Translations under genes and position numbers: made by a program
The notes under the pieces: generated by a model
Seen by the model: only the letters and a program-made list of their open reading frames with translations
The model's database searches: none
Told to the model about the DNA's origin: nothing
Part shown: piece by piece, positions 36,465 to 46,262 of the stretch
How the letters are laid out: each line of letters begins with the position of its first letter
Position numbering within the stretch: the stretch's first letter is position 1
Origin: Curvibacter sp. AEP1-3
Lineage (GTDB): Bacteria > Pseudomonadota > Gammaproteobacteria > Burkholderiales > Burkholderiaceae_C
Length of the DNA: 64,000 nucleotides
Assembly: GCF_002163715.1 (NCBI RefSeq)
Contig: NZ_CP015698.1
Location: 4,291,674 to 4,355,673 of the forward strand
Reading direction: 5' to 3'

Positions 36465-38267
36465 ATGCAGTCAACCCAGTTGCGTTTGGTCAAGGGCAAC
36501 ATGCCTACCAACAGCGGGCCAAGACCCCTGGAGGCAATACTGCAACGCAATGCGTTGTACCCCGTTTTTCAACCCATCATTAAATTGGATGATGGGGCTG
36601 TTTATGCACATGAGGCCCTGATCCGTGGGCCTCAAGGCAGTGCTCTGCACACTCCGGATAAGTTGTTGATTGCCGCGGTCCAGGAAGGTCTTTCCTATGA
36701 GCTGGAGACCGCTTGTGTTGCGGCAACCCTGAGCAGCTGGGGGCGCCTCAAAACCGCGGGACGCTTGTTTGTGAACATCAGCGCCGAGGCGCTGATAAAG
36801 GCCTTTGATTCGCGTGGGCGCGAAGGCTTGCTGCATTGGATTCAGGATTTCCATGTGATCCCCCGCATGCTGGTGTTGGAGATTACCGAGCACGAGCGTG
36901 TGGAGAACATGGATCGTCTGGCCGAGGTGGTGAATGAGGTCCGTTCTGCGGGCTTGTCTCTCGCCTTGGATGATTTCGGTGATGGCCGTTCCAGCTTGCG
37001 TCTTTGGTCCCAGATCAAGCCGGAGGTAGTGAAGATTGACAAGTACTTCACCCGCAACATCAGCGCCCATGGTGACAAGCTCAAAACCATCCAGGCGCTG
37101 CAGCAAATTGCCAACATCTTTGGTACCGCCCTGGTCGCGGAGGGCATTGAAACCGCCGAAGACTTGCGGGTGCTGCGAGACGTGGGCATTGAGTACGGCC
37201 AAGGCTATTTTCTGGGGCGCCCTGAGGGGAGTCCGCTACAAACTTTGCCGGAAGAGCCCCGGCGTGTATTGGCAGAGCGTCAGGTGGTAGTACTGCCGGA
37301 GCTGGGCCGCATTTCGCAGGGTGGGCATTTGCGAAGCCTGTCGCTGCTGAAGGCGCCTACCGTGACGCCCGACACCAACAATGACACGCTGGCACGGATA
37401 TTTTTGGAAAACCCGGTTTTGCATGCGGTGGCAGTGCTGCAGGGCGAGCGTCCTGTGGGCATTATCAACAGGGCACAGTTCATGAACGAATACACCAAGC
37501 TGTATTACCGCGAGGTGTGGGGCCGCAAACCCTGTGTGGTGCACGCCAACCCTGAGCCCCGCCTGATTGAGCGGGAGCACAGCGTGGATGAGCTGGTGGG
37601 CATTCTGACCTCACAGGATCAGCGCTACCTGAGTGATGGTTTTATTGCTACAGAGAACGGTCGCTATGTGGGCTTGGGCACCGGAGACCAGCTGGTGCGC
37701 TCGGTGACCGAGACGCGCATTGAAGCCGCCCGGCACGCCAATCCACTCACGTTTTTGCCGGGCAATATTCCCATCACCCAGCATATCGAACGCCTTCTCA
37801 AGAAGCAGGCGTGCTTTGTGGCTTGTTACGCGGATTTGAATCACTTCAAGCCTTACAACGACTATTACGGCTATTGGCGGGGCGACGAGATGATTCGTCT
37901 GCTTGCCCGTATCGCGATGGAGCAATGTGATTCCCAGCGGGATTTCTTGGGGCACGTGGGGGGCGATGACTTTATTTTGTTGTTCCAAAGCACCGATTGG
38001 CGTGAACGCTGCGAACGTCTGGTGGCCGAGTTTGCCGAGCGGGCCCGCGCCCTGTTTGACGACAACGCGCGTGCGGCGGGGGGAATCGAAGCCGAGGACA
38101 GGCACGGGGTACGACGGTTTTTCCCATGTACCACTTTGTCCATCGGTGCTGTGGTGGTTGACGGTCAGCACTTCACCCGTGCGGAGGACGTGGCCAACCT
38201 GGCCGCCATGGCCAAGCACGAGGCCAAACTGTCCACTACCGGTTTACACGAAACAGTGCTGGCTTAG
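36465..38267 (+). CDS. EAL-CBS-GGDEF cyclic-di-GMP signalling protein
   Basis: The 601-residue cytosolic product starts with an EAL phosphodiesterase domain (PVFQPIIKLDDGAVYAHEALIRG at about 34-55, later LALDDFGDG and VAEGIETAED). Next comes a region with two CBS-like repeats (about 305-430, PVGIINRAQFMNEY). The C-terminal GGDEF-type domain has the variant GGDDF at about 498-502. The frame is open to ATG 36375, but a Pho box and -10 lie within that stretch, so ATG 36465 (or 36501, after AAGGG) is preferred. It converges on ppx with a 4-base overlap. Confidence 0.88.
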   Translation: MQSTQLRLVKGNMPTNSGPRPLEAILQRNALYPVFQPIIKLDDGAVYAHEALIRGPQGSALHTPDKLLIAAVQEGLSYELETACVAATLSSWGRLKTAGRLFVNISAEALIKAFDSRGREGLLHWIQDFHVIPRMLVLEITEHERVENMDRLAEVVNEVRSAGLSLALDDFGDGRSSLRLWSQIKPEVVKIDKYFTRNISAHGDKLKTIQALQQIANIFGTALVAEGIETAEDLRVLRDVGIEYGQGYFLGRPEGSPLQTLPEEPRRVLAERQVVVLPELGRISQGGHLRSLSLLKAPTVTPDTNNDTLARIFLENPVLHAVAVLQGERPVGIINRAQFMNEYTKLYYREVWGRKPCVVHANPEPRLIEREHSVDELVGILTSQDQRYLSDGFIATENGRYVGLGTGDQLVRSVTETRIEAARHANPLTFLPGNIPITQHIERLLKKQACFVACYADLNHFKPYNDYYGYWRGDEMIRLLARIAMEQCDSQRDFLGHVGGDDFILLFQSTDWRERCERLVAEFAERARALFDDNARAAGGIEAEDRHGVRRFFPCTTLSIGAVVVDGQHFTRAEDVANLAAMAKHEAKLSTTGLHETVLA

Positions 38268-39763
38268 ATTCCGCTGATGTGTAGAGTCCATGGCGTTTTC
38301 TGCCATGCGAGCTCTTCTTCCCGCAACAGGTGGGCACTTTGCGGGTAGGCAGTCGCCCAAGCCGTACGGCAATTCAAATGCACCTCGTGGCTGCCTGCAG
38401 GTCCGGCTGCCAGGGTCATGCCCTTGAGGTCCGGGTCGCGTCGTGCGTGGCACAGAATCACTGCCAAGCGCAGGCAAATCAGTTGCAGCACCAAATCATC
38501 CTGGGTGAGCACCGGTTCCAGTTTGCGCAGCTTACCGCGGTGCCCCAGCACCAGCAGGCTCAGGCGGTGCATCTCTGACAGCGAGAAGCCGGCAGCATCT
38601 GCGTTATCCAGAATGTAGGCCCCATGCTTGTGATAGTCGCTGTGCGAGATATGGCTGCCGATTTCGTGCAACTCCGCCGCCCAAGCCAACTTGCGCAACA
38701 GGCGTTCAGGCTCAGGAGCTTCATAGGTGCCCAGCAATTGTTGGAGCAATTGGGTGGCGACCTTGGCCACGCGTGCGCTGTGCGTGGTGTCTACATTGAA
38801 TTTGGATGCCAGACGCTGCACGCTTTTGGCACGCAGGTCGCCATAGTCGCGTGCACCGCCGGTCAGATCGCAGATCAGGCCGTGTCGCAAACCGCCGGTG
38901 GCCTGTTGCATTTCTGAAATTCCCAGCAGGCTGAAAATAGCCCGCATTACGCTCAGACCACCGCCAATGATGGCGCGGCGGTCTTCACGCATGCCGGCGA
39001 TACGCAGGCGGTCCGCACTTTGCGCGCTTACCAGTCGCTCCAGCAACCAGTCCAACCCCTCCTGGGTTAGCACGCCTTCAGGCCAGCCGGCGGCCACCAG
39101 CACATCGCCTATGGCGCCCACGGTGCCTGCGGAACCGTATGCGGTGTCCCACAGGTCCGGGTGGTAGGCATCGAATGCTTCATCCAATACTGCTTTGGCG
39201 GCGACTTCGGCAATCTCAAATGCTTTGCGGGTGAAGGTGCCGTCCGGGAAGTAGCGTTTGGACCACGCAATGCTGCCCACGCGGTAGGACTCCATGGTGC
39301 CGGGCACCAGGCCTTGTCCCAGAATGAGTTCGGTGGAGCGGCCCCCCACATCAATGACCAGTCGGCGTTCATCGCTGGCGGGCAGCATGTGTGCCACGCC
39401 TTGGTAAATCAGCCGGGCTTCTTCCCGGCCGGAGATCACGTCGATCGGGAAGCCCAGCACGGCGTTGGCTTTTTCCAGGAATACGTCGCGGTTGCGGGCT
39501 TCACGCAAGGTTTGGGTGGCAACGGCTTTAACTTCGTGCGGCTTGAAGCCCGCCAAACGCTCCCCGAACCGAGCCAGACACTCCCATCCGGCCTGCATGG
39601 CGGCCGGGGTGAGGTTGCGCTCTTCGTCGAGCCCGCCCCCTTGGCGCACGGTTTCTTTCAGGTATTCGGTGCGCTGGAATTCGCCGTGGTCCACCCGTCC
39701 GATTTCGAGCCTGAAGCTGTTGGAGCCCAAGTCCACTGCAGCCAGGCGGTTTCCGTTGTTCAT
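38264..39763 (-). CDS. ppx: Exopolyphosphatase / guanosine pentaphosphatase (Ppx/GppA)
   Basis: It hydrolyses polyphosphate ends or pppGpp. The 499-residue product has the ASKHA-fold N-terminal half (AAVDLGSNSFRLEIGRV, second phosphate loop VIDVGGRSTELILG, where most homologues have GGGSTE). The C-terminal HD-like half (about 310-499) carries AAELHEIGSHISHSDYHKHGAYI. It opposes the Ppk activity encoded 3 kb away. It is convergent with the EAL-GGDEF gene, ending 4 bases inside it. Confidence 0.94.
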   Translation of the reverse strand: MNNGNRLAAVDLGSNSFRLEIGRVDHGEFQRTEYLKETVRQGGGLDEERNLTPAAMQAGWECLARFGERLAGFKPHEVKAVATQTLREARNRDVFLEKANAVLGFPIDVISGREEARLIYQGVAHMLPASDERRLVIDVGGRSTELILGQGLVPGTMESYRVGSIAWSKRYFPDGTFTRKAFEIAEVAAKAVLDEAFDAYHPDLWDTAYGSAGTVGAIGDVLVAAGWPEGVLTQEGLDWLLERLVSAQSADRLRIAGMREDRRAIIGGGLSVMRAIFSLLGISEMQQATGGLRHGLICDLTGGARDYGDLRAKSVQRLASKFNVDTTHSARVAKVATQLLQQLLGTYEAPEPERLLRKLAWAAELHEIGSHISHSDYHKHGAYILDNADAAGFSLSEMHRLSLLVLGHRGKLRKLEPVLTQDDLVLQLICLRLAVILCHARRDPDLKGMTLAAGPAGSHEVHLNCRTAWATAYPQSAHLLREEELAWQKTPWTLHISGI

Positions 39764-39833
39764 GAATAAGTCAGGTGAAAAGATTAATCGGCGTGGTGTG
39801 CATGGTACCCCTGCACAAAGCGGGGGTAGAAAT

Positions 39834-40982
39834 TCAGCCCACTATTTTGCCGTCTGCGCCCAACATGCTTTGGGTGACGAGGACACCGGTGCGTTTGCGG
39901 GTGTCCGGATTCAGTCGCAAACCCGCGAGTTCTAGGGGTTGGCGTTTGGCAAAGGCCTGAAACACATTGGGGCGGTTCAAGCTGCCTTCTACCGTCTGGA
40001 GCATCTCAGCACAGTAGCGTGCCGACACAAAGCCGGCCAGGCTTTGGGCGGTGGGCGGCTCGTCATACAGGCGGCCCAGCACTTCACGGTAGTTGCGCAC
40101 GATGGGCAGGTTACTGTTCACGGCCGGCACACTCTGGGTGGCGATCACGGGGGTGAAGCGTGACACGCCCAATTGCTGCAAAGCGACCACATTCACATCC
40201 GACATGGCAACGATGTAGCGCTGAGCGGCCTGCTTTTCGATACCTTGGGCGAATTGGGCCAGTTCCGGCGTGCCGCCCAGAAAAATCAGGATGCGCGGGC
40301 TTTGGGCATTGAGAGTGGTGGCCAAGCTGTCCAGGGTGGTCGTGGGCGCGTAGGTACGGACCTTGAGTTTGAGCTCGGTGGCGGCACGCTCCACGTCTTC
40401 GCGGTAGGTGGCCAACTCCGAGGTGCTGCCATACACGGCGCCAACTTCCTGCACGCCCATGACAGAGAGCGACTTGATGGCGTAGGCAATCTGCTCCTGC
40501 CGTGTGGCAAAAATGCTGAAGGTGTTATCGGCGCCATCACCGGGGTTGTGCAGCCAAGGCGCTACGTGGGGCAAATCGGGCAGTTCCCGTCGCAGAACAG
40601 CAGCCAATTGGGCAGCCACTTTGTCGCCCACAGTGCCGACGGCTGCGACGCATTCGTTCATGCCCTTGAGGGCGTCGGCCACGCCGCGCAGAGACTTGGC
40701 ACTGCCATCCACTTCCAACACCAAGTGACGCACCGCCTTGTTGCGGATACCGCCGCGCGCATTCAGGTCCTGCCAGGCAGCGCGGGATCCGACCAGAAAG
40801 TCCCGGGAAACGTCGATTTGTGAGGCTGACACGTCCACCACTTGCACAACCACGGGGCCATTGGAAGCGGAAGCTGCCTTGTTGCCCTGCGCAAAAGCGG
40901 CAGGCGCTGCAAGGGCAGAACTGCCCAGGGTAATTTGGGCGAGCAGGGAGCGGCGGGTCAGGCGGTACGACGTCTGGAACAT
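39834..40982 (-). CDS. ABC transporter substrate-binding protein, LivK-like
   Basis: This periplasmic type-1 binding protein belongs to the branched-chain amino acid/amide family. The 382-residue product begins with a twin-arginine-like leader (LTRRSLLAQITLGSSALAAPAAFAQG), followed by the Leu-binding fold (SRDFLVGSRAAWQDLNARGG, GTVGDKVAAQLAAVL, ILIFLGGTPELAQFAQG). No permease or ATPase gene is nearby, so it is an orphan binding protein, possibly a sensor partner. Its ligand cannot be told. Confidence 0.85.
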   Translation of the reverse strand: MFQTSYRLTRRSLLAQITLGSSALAAPAAFAQGNKAASASNGPVVVQVVDVSASQIDVSRDFLVGSRAAWQDLNARGGIRNKAVRHLVLEVDGSAKSLRGVADALKGMNECVAAVGTVGDKVAAQLAAVLRRELPDLPHVAPWLHNPGDGADNTFSIFATRQEQIAYAIKSLSVMGVQEVGAVYGSTSELATYREDVERAATELKLKVRTYAPTTTLDSLATTLNAQSPRILIFLGGTPELAQFAQGIEKQAAQRYIVAMSDVNVVALQQLGVSRFTPVIATQSVPAVNSNLPIVRNYREVLGRLYDEPPTAQSLAGFVSARYCAEMLQTVEGSLNRPNVFQAFAKRQPLELAGLRLNPDTRKRTGVLVTQSMLGADGKIVG

Positions 40983-40996
40983 GTAGTAATTGGATT

Positions 40997-41051
40997 GCTA
41001 TAAAAAGAATAGCTGCTGGCGCACGTTCTATGTGCGCCAGCAGCTCATTTG
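40997..41051 (-). repeat. 55-bp interspersed repeat, copy G, with 14-bp hairpin
   Basis: GCTATAAAAAGAATAGCTGCT aligns with copy C. Here the two halves form a perfect 14-bp stem (41011-41024 with 41032-41045, AGCTGCTGGCGCAC) and a 7-base loop. It lies between the fasciclin and LivK-like genes, both on the minus strand, and could act as an intercistronic hairpin. Confidence 0.85.
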
Positions 41052-41067
41052 CTTGTTGCTTTAAGAC

Positions 41068-41562
41068 TTATTTCGCCGGCGGCAGCAACACGGTGTCGAC
41101 CACGTGCACCACGCCGTTGGTGGCAAGCAGGTCAGCGTCGGTCACGGCAGCGTTCTCTACGGTGACAAAAGCTCCGGCCTTGGAAACTGCGAGAACTGCG
41201 CCATTCAGCGATTTCACATTGCTGTTTTTGATGTCCGCAGCAGCCAGCTTGCCCGGCACCACGTGGAAGGTCAGTACGGCCTTGAGTTTTTCAGGGTTGG
41301 CGGCCAGTTCGTCCAGGGTTTTGGCTGGCACAGCCTTGAATGCGTCGTTGCTGGGCGCAAACACGGTGAATGGGCCCGCGCCCTTAAGCGCTTCTGTAAG
41401 TCCGGCTTTGGACACCAGGGAGTTCAGGGTGCTCAGAGAAGGGGTGCGGGCGATGGTGTCAGCCACGCTGACGGGCTGGGACACGGTGGCGCAACCGCTC
41501 AAGCCGGCCAGGACAGTGGCTGCGACGATGAGTGTGCGGCGGGAGAGGGCGAATACGGACAT
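41068..41562 (-). CDS. Fasciclin-domain lipoprotein
   Basis: The 164-residue protein has a lipoprotein signal (lipobox LSGC, Cys near residue 23) and one FAS1 domain (SLVSKAGLTEALKGAGPFTVFAPSNDAF is the H1 box; VHVVDTVLLPP the H2 box). It is likely outer-membrane or periplasmic, with adhesion-like functions in the family. ATG 41562 follows GGAG; TTG 41574 is rejected. It is divergent from pstS and has its own candidate Pho box. Confidence 0.88.
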   Translation of the reverse strand: MSVFALSRRTLIVAATVLAGLSGCATVSQPVSVADTIARTPSLSTLNSLVSKAGLTEALKGAGPFTVFAPSNDAFKAVPAKTLDELAANPEKLKAVLTFHVVPGKLAAADIKNSNVKSLNGAVLAVSKAGAFVTVENAAVTDADLLATNGVVHVVDTVLLPPAK

Positions 41563-41605
41563 GGCGGGCTCCAAGGTTGAAAACCGCAGAGCGTAAGTAT
41601 CTTTT

Positions 41606-41623
41606 GCGTCAGTTTTGTGACAA
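41606..41623 (-). promoter_or_regulatory. Candidate Pho box for the fasciclin gene
   Basis: Read on the minus strand it is TTGTCAC-AAAA-CTGACGC, 13 of 18 positions of CTGTCATAAAACTGTCAT, with an 11-base step. A GATACT -10-like sequence follows. It lies 44 bases from the fasciclin ATG. Confidence 0.5.
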
Positions 41624-41682
41624 AAGTTTGAAAATCGGGCTTGGCGAAGCTCCTTTGCTTGCCCCTTTGCATTGGATGCGCT

Positions 41683-41700
41683 TCGTCACATACTTGTCAT
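41683..41700 (+). promoter_or_regulatory. Pho box of pstS
   Basis: TCGTCAC-ATAC-TTGTCAT, 11-base step, oriented to pstS and 60 bases before its ATG. The units match at 4 and 6 of 7 positions. pstS is the best-established PhoB target across proteobacteria, which supports the other sites by similarity. Confidence 0.75.
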
Positions 41701-41759
41701 AAAAGATTCTTAAAGTTCAACCTGTTCGAATTTTCCAACCCTACGTCTAAAGGCTTCCC

Positions 41760-42803
41760 ATGACATTGACATTTCAACGCATCGCCTTGGCTGCCGGAGT
41801 AAGTGCTGCTCTGGCTGCTTCCGGTTTCGCCTCTGCTCAGGAAATCACCGGTGCAGGCGCTTCTTTCCCTGCACCCATCTATTCCAAGTGGGCTTCTGAT
41901 TACAACAAGGCCACTGGCGTGAAGGTGAATTACCAGTCCATCGGCTCCGGTGGTGGTATCAAACAAATCGACTCCAAGACTGTGGATTTCGGCGCCTCTG
42001 ACGCTCCCTTGACTGACGACGTTTTGAAATCCAAGGGTCAAATGCAGTTCCCCACCGTTTTGGGTGGTGTGGTTCCCGTGATTAACGTGAAGGGTATCGA
42101 ACCCGGCACCCTGAAGCTCAACGGCCAAGTGTTGGGTGACATCTACTTGGGCAAAGTGGCCAAGTGGAACGATCCTGCCATCAAGGCTTTGAACCCCAGC
42201 TTGAATCTGCCAGACGCTCCTATCGCCCAAGTGCGCCGTGCGGACGGTTCCGGTACCACCTTCATCTTCACCAACTACTTGAGCAAAGTGAACGCCGAGT
42301 GGAAGTCCAAAGTGGGTGAAGGTACAGCGGTGAACTGGCCTGTAGGCGCAGGTGGCAAGGGCAACGAAGGTGTGGCCGCATTCGTGGCACGCCTGCCCAA
42401 TTCCATGGGTTACGTGGAGTACTCCTACGTCAAGCAAAACAAGCTGAACTACGCCATCATGCAAAACGCTGCCGGCAACTTTGTGAAGCCTGAAGATGAC
42501 ACTTTCAAGGCAGCGGCTGCAGGTGCTGACTGGACCAAGACGTTCTACCAGATTCTGACCAATCAGCCCGGCAAGGATGCATGGCCTATCAGCGGCGCTA
42601 CCTTCATTTTGATGCACCTGAAACAAGACAAGCCAGCTAACGCTTCTGAGACCCTCAAGTTCTTCAACTGGGCTTACACCAACGGTGCCAAGGCTGCTGA
42701 AGATTTGGATTACGTGCCTATGCCTCCAGCTGTGGTTGCCGCCATCCAGAAGTCCTGGGGCGAAATCAAGGATGGCGCTGGCAAGCCCATCGCTTTCAAG
42801 TAA
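41760..42803 (+). CDS. pstS: Periplasmic phosphate-binding protein
   Basis: It captures phosphate for the high-affinity Pst transporter. The 347-residue product has a signal peptide (to about GFASAQE), the family opener ITGAGASFPAPIYSKW, YQSIGSGGGIKQID, FGASDAPLTDD, and the phosphate-ligand RADGSGTTFIFTNYL. It leads the pstSCAB-phoU-phoBR operon. Confidence 0.97.
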   Translation: MTLTFQRIALAAGVSAALAASGFASAQEITGAGASFPAPIYSKWASDYNKATGVKVNYQSIGSGGGIKQIDSKTVDFGASDAPLTDDVLKSKGQMQFPTVLGGVVPVINVKGIEPGTLKLNGQVLGDIYLGKVAKWNDPAIKALNPSLNLPDAPIAQVRRADGSGTTFIFTNYLSKVNAEWKSKVGEGTAVNWPVGAGGKGNEGVAAFVARLPNSMGYVEYSYVKQNKLNYAIMQNAAGNFVKPEDDTFKAAAAGADWTKTFYQILTNQPGKDAWPISGATFILMHLKQDKPANASETLKFFNWAYTNGAKAAEDLDYVPMPPAVVAAIQKSWGEIKDGAGKPIAFK

Positions 42804-42839
42804 GCCGCTGTTGAATTGACACTGACGGAGGAAATCCCC

Positions 42840-43871
42840 ATGTCATCTACACTCGTCCATGGGGATTCCCCGAGTCAGAACATTGTTCAACAATCTTCCC
42901 GCGTCATGACAAAACCACCCCCGATGAAACGTGCCCGTTCAGGGCCCCTGGCTGACCGCATGTTCGGTTGGGCGGCCAAGGCCTCCGCTCTAGTCACCCT
43001 GGTCCTGCTGGTGTCCATTTTGGTTACTCTGACCATGAGCGCCTGGCCGGCGATCAGCAAGTACGGACTCTCCTTTTTGACCAGCACCACTTGGGACCCT
43101 GTACAAGAGGATTTCGGTGGCTTGGTCATGATCTACGGCACCTTGGCAACTTCGTTGATCGCACTTTTGATTGCGGTCCCCGTCAGCTTCGGTATTGCTT
43201 TGTTTTTGACAGAGTTGTCACCCGCGTGGCTCAAGCGTCCCTTGGGCACTGCCATTGAGTTGTTGGCTGCCGTACCGTCCATCGTGTATGGCATGTGGGG
43301 GCTTTTGGTGTTCGGCCCGGTATTGGCCACCTATGTGCAGCAACCCATTCAAGCCTGGACTGCTGGCGTGCCCTATATCGGCGCATTTTTCTCCGGCCCG
43401 CCCGTAGGTATCGGCATTTTGTCGGCCGGCATTATTCTGGCCATCATGATCATTCCCTTCATTGCATCCGTCATGCGTGATGTGTTTGAAGTGACCCCAC
43501 CCATGCTCAAAGAGTCCGCTTACGGATTGGGAGCCACAACCTGGGAAGTCGTGTCCAAGGTCGTTTTGCCTTACACCAAGACCGGCGTTATTGGCGGCAT
43601 CATGTTGGGCTTGGGGCGTGCCATTGGCGAAACCATGGCAGTGACCTTTGTGATCGGCAACTTCAACCAACTGGATTCGCTCAGCCTGTTCCAGGCAGCG
43701 AACAGCATTACCTCTGCACTGGCCAATGAATTCGCCGAAGCCGGTGAAGGCTTGCACCAAGCGTCATTGATGTACTTGGGTCTGGTGCTTTTCTTTATCA
43801 CCTTTGTGATTCTCTCTTTGTCCAAACTTCTGCTGGCGCAATTGCGCAAGTCGGAAGGAGCCAAGTCATGA
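42840..43871 (+). CDS. pstC: Phosphate ABC transporter permease
   Basis: This inner-membrane permease works with PstA and PstB. The 343-residue product has an N-terminal cytosolic tail and six membrane helices, the [13 protein letters not shown] segment and the EAA loop [24 protein letters not shown] 42840 is preferred because GGAGG is 8 bases before it; the TTG at 42816 lies upstream of that site. It overlaps pstA by 4 bases. Confidence 0.96.
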   Translation: MSSTLVHGDSPSQNIVQQSSRVMTKPPPMKRARSGPLADRMFGWAAKASALVTLVLLVSILVTLTMSAWPAISKYGLSFLTSTTWDPVQEDFGGLVMIYGTLATSLIALLIAVPVSFGIALFLTELSPAWLKRPLGTAIELLAAVPSIVYGMWGLLVFGPVLATYVQQPIQAWTAGVPYIGAFFSGPPVGIGILSAGIILAIMIIPFIASVMRDVFEVTPPMLKESAYGLGATTWEVVSKVVLPYTKTGVIGGIMLGLGRAIGETMAVTFVIGNFNQLDSLSLFQAANSITSALANEFAEAGEGLHQASLMYLGLVLFFITFVILSLSKLLLAQLRKSEGAKS

Positions 43872-44728
43872 GCGCAACTTTGTCTGAAATCCGCACCGCG
43901 CGCTTTGCGTATCGCAAGCGTGTCAACGTTGTCGCAACGGCTCTGGCCTTGGCTGCCATGGCGTTCGGCTTGTTCTGGCTGTTCTGGATCCTGTGGGAAA
44001 CAGTCCGCCTGGGACTGGGTGGCTTGTCCATCGCTACCCTGACGCAAATGACTCCGCCGCCCAATGAGGCCGGTGGTTTGGCCAACGCCATCTACGGATC
44101 TTTGTTGATGGTGGTTCTGGCTACTTGCGTAGGCACTCCTATCGGCGTGATGGCCGGCATTTACCTGGTCGAGTTCGACAGCAAGAGCTGGCTGGCAGCC
44201 ACCGTGCGTTTTGTCAACGACATCCTCTTGTCTGCGCCCTCTATCGTGGTCGGATTGTTTGTCTATGCCGTGGTGGTATCGCGGTTCAAGTCATTCTCCG
44301 GCTACGCAGGCATTCTGGCCTTGTCCCTGATCGTGATCCCGGTCGTGATCCGCACCACGGAAAACATGCTCCAGTTGGTTCCAGCAGGTTTGCGTGAAGC
44401 GGCCTATGCATTGGGCGCGCCCAAGTGGAAAGTGATTCTGAGCATCACCCTGAAGTCGGCCCGTGCCGGTGTGATTACCGGTGTGTTGTTGGCGGTCGCC
44501 CGCATTGCCGGCGAAACAGCGCCCTTGTTGTTCACGGCGCTGAGCAACCAGTTCTGGACGTCTTCCCTGAGCGAGCCCATGGCCAGCCTCCCGGTGACTA
44601 TCTTCAAGTTCGCCATGAGCCCCTATGAAAACTGGCAACAGCTGGCTTGGGCAGGCGTGTTCCTGATCACCCTGGCTGTTTTGGGACTGAACATTCTGGC
44701 GCGGGTGCTGACCCGCTCCAAAGCCTGA
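43868..44728 (+). CDS. pstA: Phosphate ABC transporter permease
   Basis: The 286-residue second permease subunit has six membrane helices, [18 protein letters not shown], and the EAA loop [21 protein letters not shown] that docks PstB. Its ATG overlaps the pstC stop by 4 bases. pstB follows 36 bases later. Confidence 0.96.
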   Translation: MSATLSEIRTARFAYRKRVNVVATALALAAMAFGLFWLFWILWETVRLGLGGLSIATLTQMTPPPNEAGGLANAIYGSLLMVVLATCVGTPIGVMAGIYLVEFDSKSWLAATVRFVNDILLSAPSIVVGLFVYAVVVSRFKSFSGYAGILALSLIVIPVVIRTTENMLQLVPAGLREAAYALGAPKWKVILSITLKSARAGVITGVLLAVARIAGETAPLLFTALSNQFWTSSLSEPMASLPVTIFKFAMSPYENWQQLAWAGVFLITLAVLGLNILARVLTRSKA

Positions 44729-44764
44729 TGCGCGCCGCGCACTGACGATTAAAGGATTACCTGT

Positions 44765-45544
44765 ATGTTGAACACACCTAGCGCCCCTACCAAGTCCAAG
44801 ATTTCTGTCAAGGACCTGAACTTCTACTACGGCAAGTTCCACGCCCTCAAGGGCATCAACATGGAGATCCCGGAGAAGCGCGTGACCGCCTTCATCGGCC
44901 CCTCCGGTTGCGGCAAGTCCACTTTGTTGCGCATTTTCAACCGCATGTTTGAGCTCTACCCCGAGCAGCGCGCGGAAGGCCAGATCCTGTTGGACGGCCA
45001 GAACCTGCTAACCAGCAAGGAAGACGTGGCCTTGCTGCGTGCCAAGGTGGGTATGGTGTTCCAGAAGCCCACACCGTTCCCGATGTCCATTTACGACAAC
45101 ATCGCCTTCGGCGTGAAGTTGTTCGAAAACCTCAGCTCCACCGACATGGAAGAGCGCGTGGAATGGGCCTTGCGCAAGTCCGCGCTGTGGACTGAAGTGA
45201 AAGACAAGTTGCACCAAAGCGGCTCCAGCCTCTCGGGCGGTCAGCAGCAACGTTTGTGCATTGCCCGCGGCATTGCGATCAAGCCAGAAGTCTTGTTGCT
45301 CGACGAACCTTGCTCTGCGTTGGATCCTATCTCTACTGCCAAGGTGGAAGAGCTGATTGTGGAATTGAAGAACGATTACACCGTGGTGATCGTGACCCAC
45401 AACATGCAGCAAGCGGCCCGTTGCAGCGACTACACCGCTTACATGTACTTGGGCGATCTGGTCGAGTTCGGTCCTACAGAACAAATGTTCTTCAAGCCGA
45501 CCCGCAAAGAAACAGAAGACTACATTACAGGCCGCTTCGGCTAA
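44765..45544 (+). CDS. pstB: Phosphate ABC transporter ATP-binding protein
   Basis: The 259-residue ATPase has Walker [10 protein letters not shown], the Q-loop [19 protein letters not shown] signature LSGGQQQR, Walker [15 protein letters not shown] and the H-loop [12 protein letters not shown]. It energises PstCA and, with PhoU, reports phosphate status to PhoR. phoU follows by 16 bases. Confidence 0.97.
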   Translation: MLNTPSAPTKSKISVKDLNFYYGKFHALKGINMEIPEKRVTAFIGPSGCGKSTLLRIFNRMFELYPEQRAEGQILLDGQNLLTSKEDVALLRAKVGMVFQKPTPFPMSIYDNIAFGVKLFENLSSTDMEERVEWALRKSALWTEVKDKLHQSGSSLSGGQQQRLCIARGIAIKPEVLLLDEPCSALDPISTAKVEELIVELKNDYTVVIVTHNMQQAARCSDYTAYMYLGDLVEFGPTEQMFFKPTRKETEDYITGRFG

Positions 45545-45560
45545 GCAAGGAGAGGACCCC

Positions 45561-46262
45561 ATGCCAGATAAACACCTATCAACCCAGTTCGACAGCGAAC
45601 TGACCTCGGTTTCGTCGCAAGTGATGGAGCTGGGTGGATTGGTTGAATCCCAGATCCGCCAGGCAATCTACGCACTGTCGCAGTTCAGCGTGGAAGTGGC
45701 TGACGAAGTCACAGCCCGCGAAGCCCGCGTGAACGCCATGGAACTGGAAATCGATCGTGATCTCTCCAGCATCATCGCCCGCCGCCAACCGACTGCCCGC
45801 GATCTGCGTTTGTTGATTGCCATCTCCAAGACCACCGCCAACCTTGAGCGTGTGGGGGATGAAGCGGAGAAGATCGCCCGCATGGTGCGTTCCATCATTC
45901 ACAGTGGCGCACCCCGTTCATTGCCTTCCTTGGAGCTGCGCGTCGCCGCCGACCTGGCCTCCGGTTTGTTGAACAAGGCGCTGGATGCGTTTGCCCGCTT
46001 GGATGTGAACGCTGCAGTGTCTATTCTCAAAGAAGACGACTTGATCGATGCCGAGTTTGATGGCTTCGTGCGCAAGCTGGTGACCTACATGATGGAAGAC
46101 CCACGCATGATTTCCCCCAGCTTGGATTTGTTGTTCCTGGCCAAGGCGATCGAGCGTATCGGCGATCACTCCAAGAACATCGCCGAGTTCATCATCTACG
46201 TGGTCAAGGGTGAAGATGTGCGTCACTCGACCATGGAAAAAATCGAGTCTGTCGTCAAATGA
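45561..46262 (+). CDS. phoU: Phosphate signalling negative regulator PhoU
   Basis: The 233-residue all-helical protein links PstB to PhoR and limits Pho activation when phosphate is ample. It has two tandem three-helix bundles, each with the metal-binding E/D-xxxD pattern (NLERVGDEAEKIA and AIERIGDHSKNIAEFII). Its stop overlaps the phoB ATG by 4 bases, so transporter, adaptor and two-component system are one operon here. Confidence 0.96.
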   Translation: MPDKHLSTQFDSELTSVSSQVMELGGLVESQIRQAIYALSQFSVEVADEVTAREARVNAMELEIDRDLSSIIARRQPTARDLRLLIAISKTTANLERVGDEAEKIARMVRSIIHSGAPRSLPSLELRVAADLASGLLNKALDAFARLDVNAAVSILKEDDLIDAEFDGFVRKLVTYMMEDPRMISPSLDLLFLAKAIERIGDHSKNIAEFIIYVVKGEDVRHSTMEKIESVVK

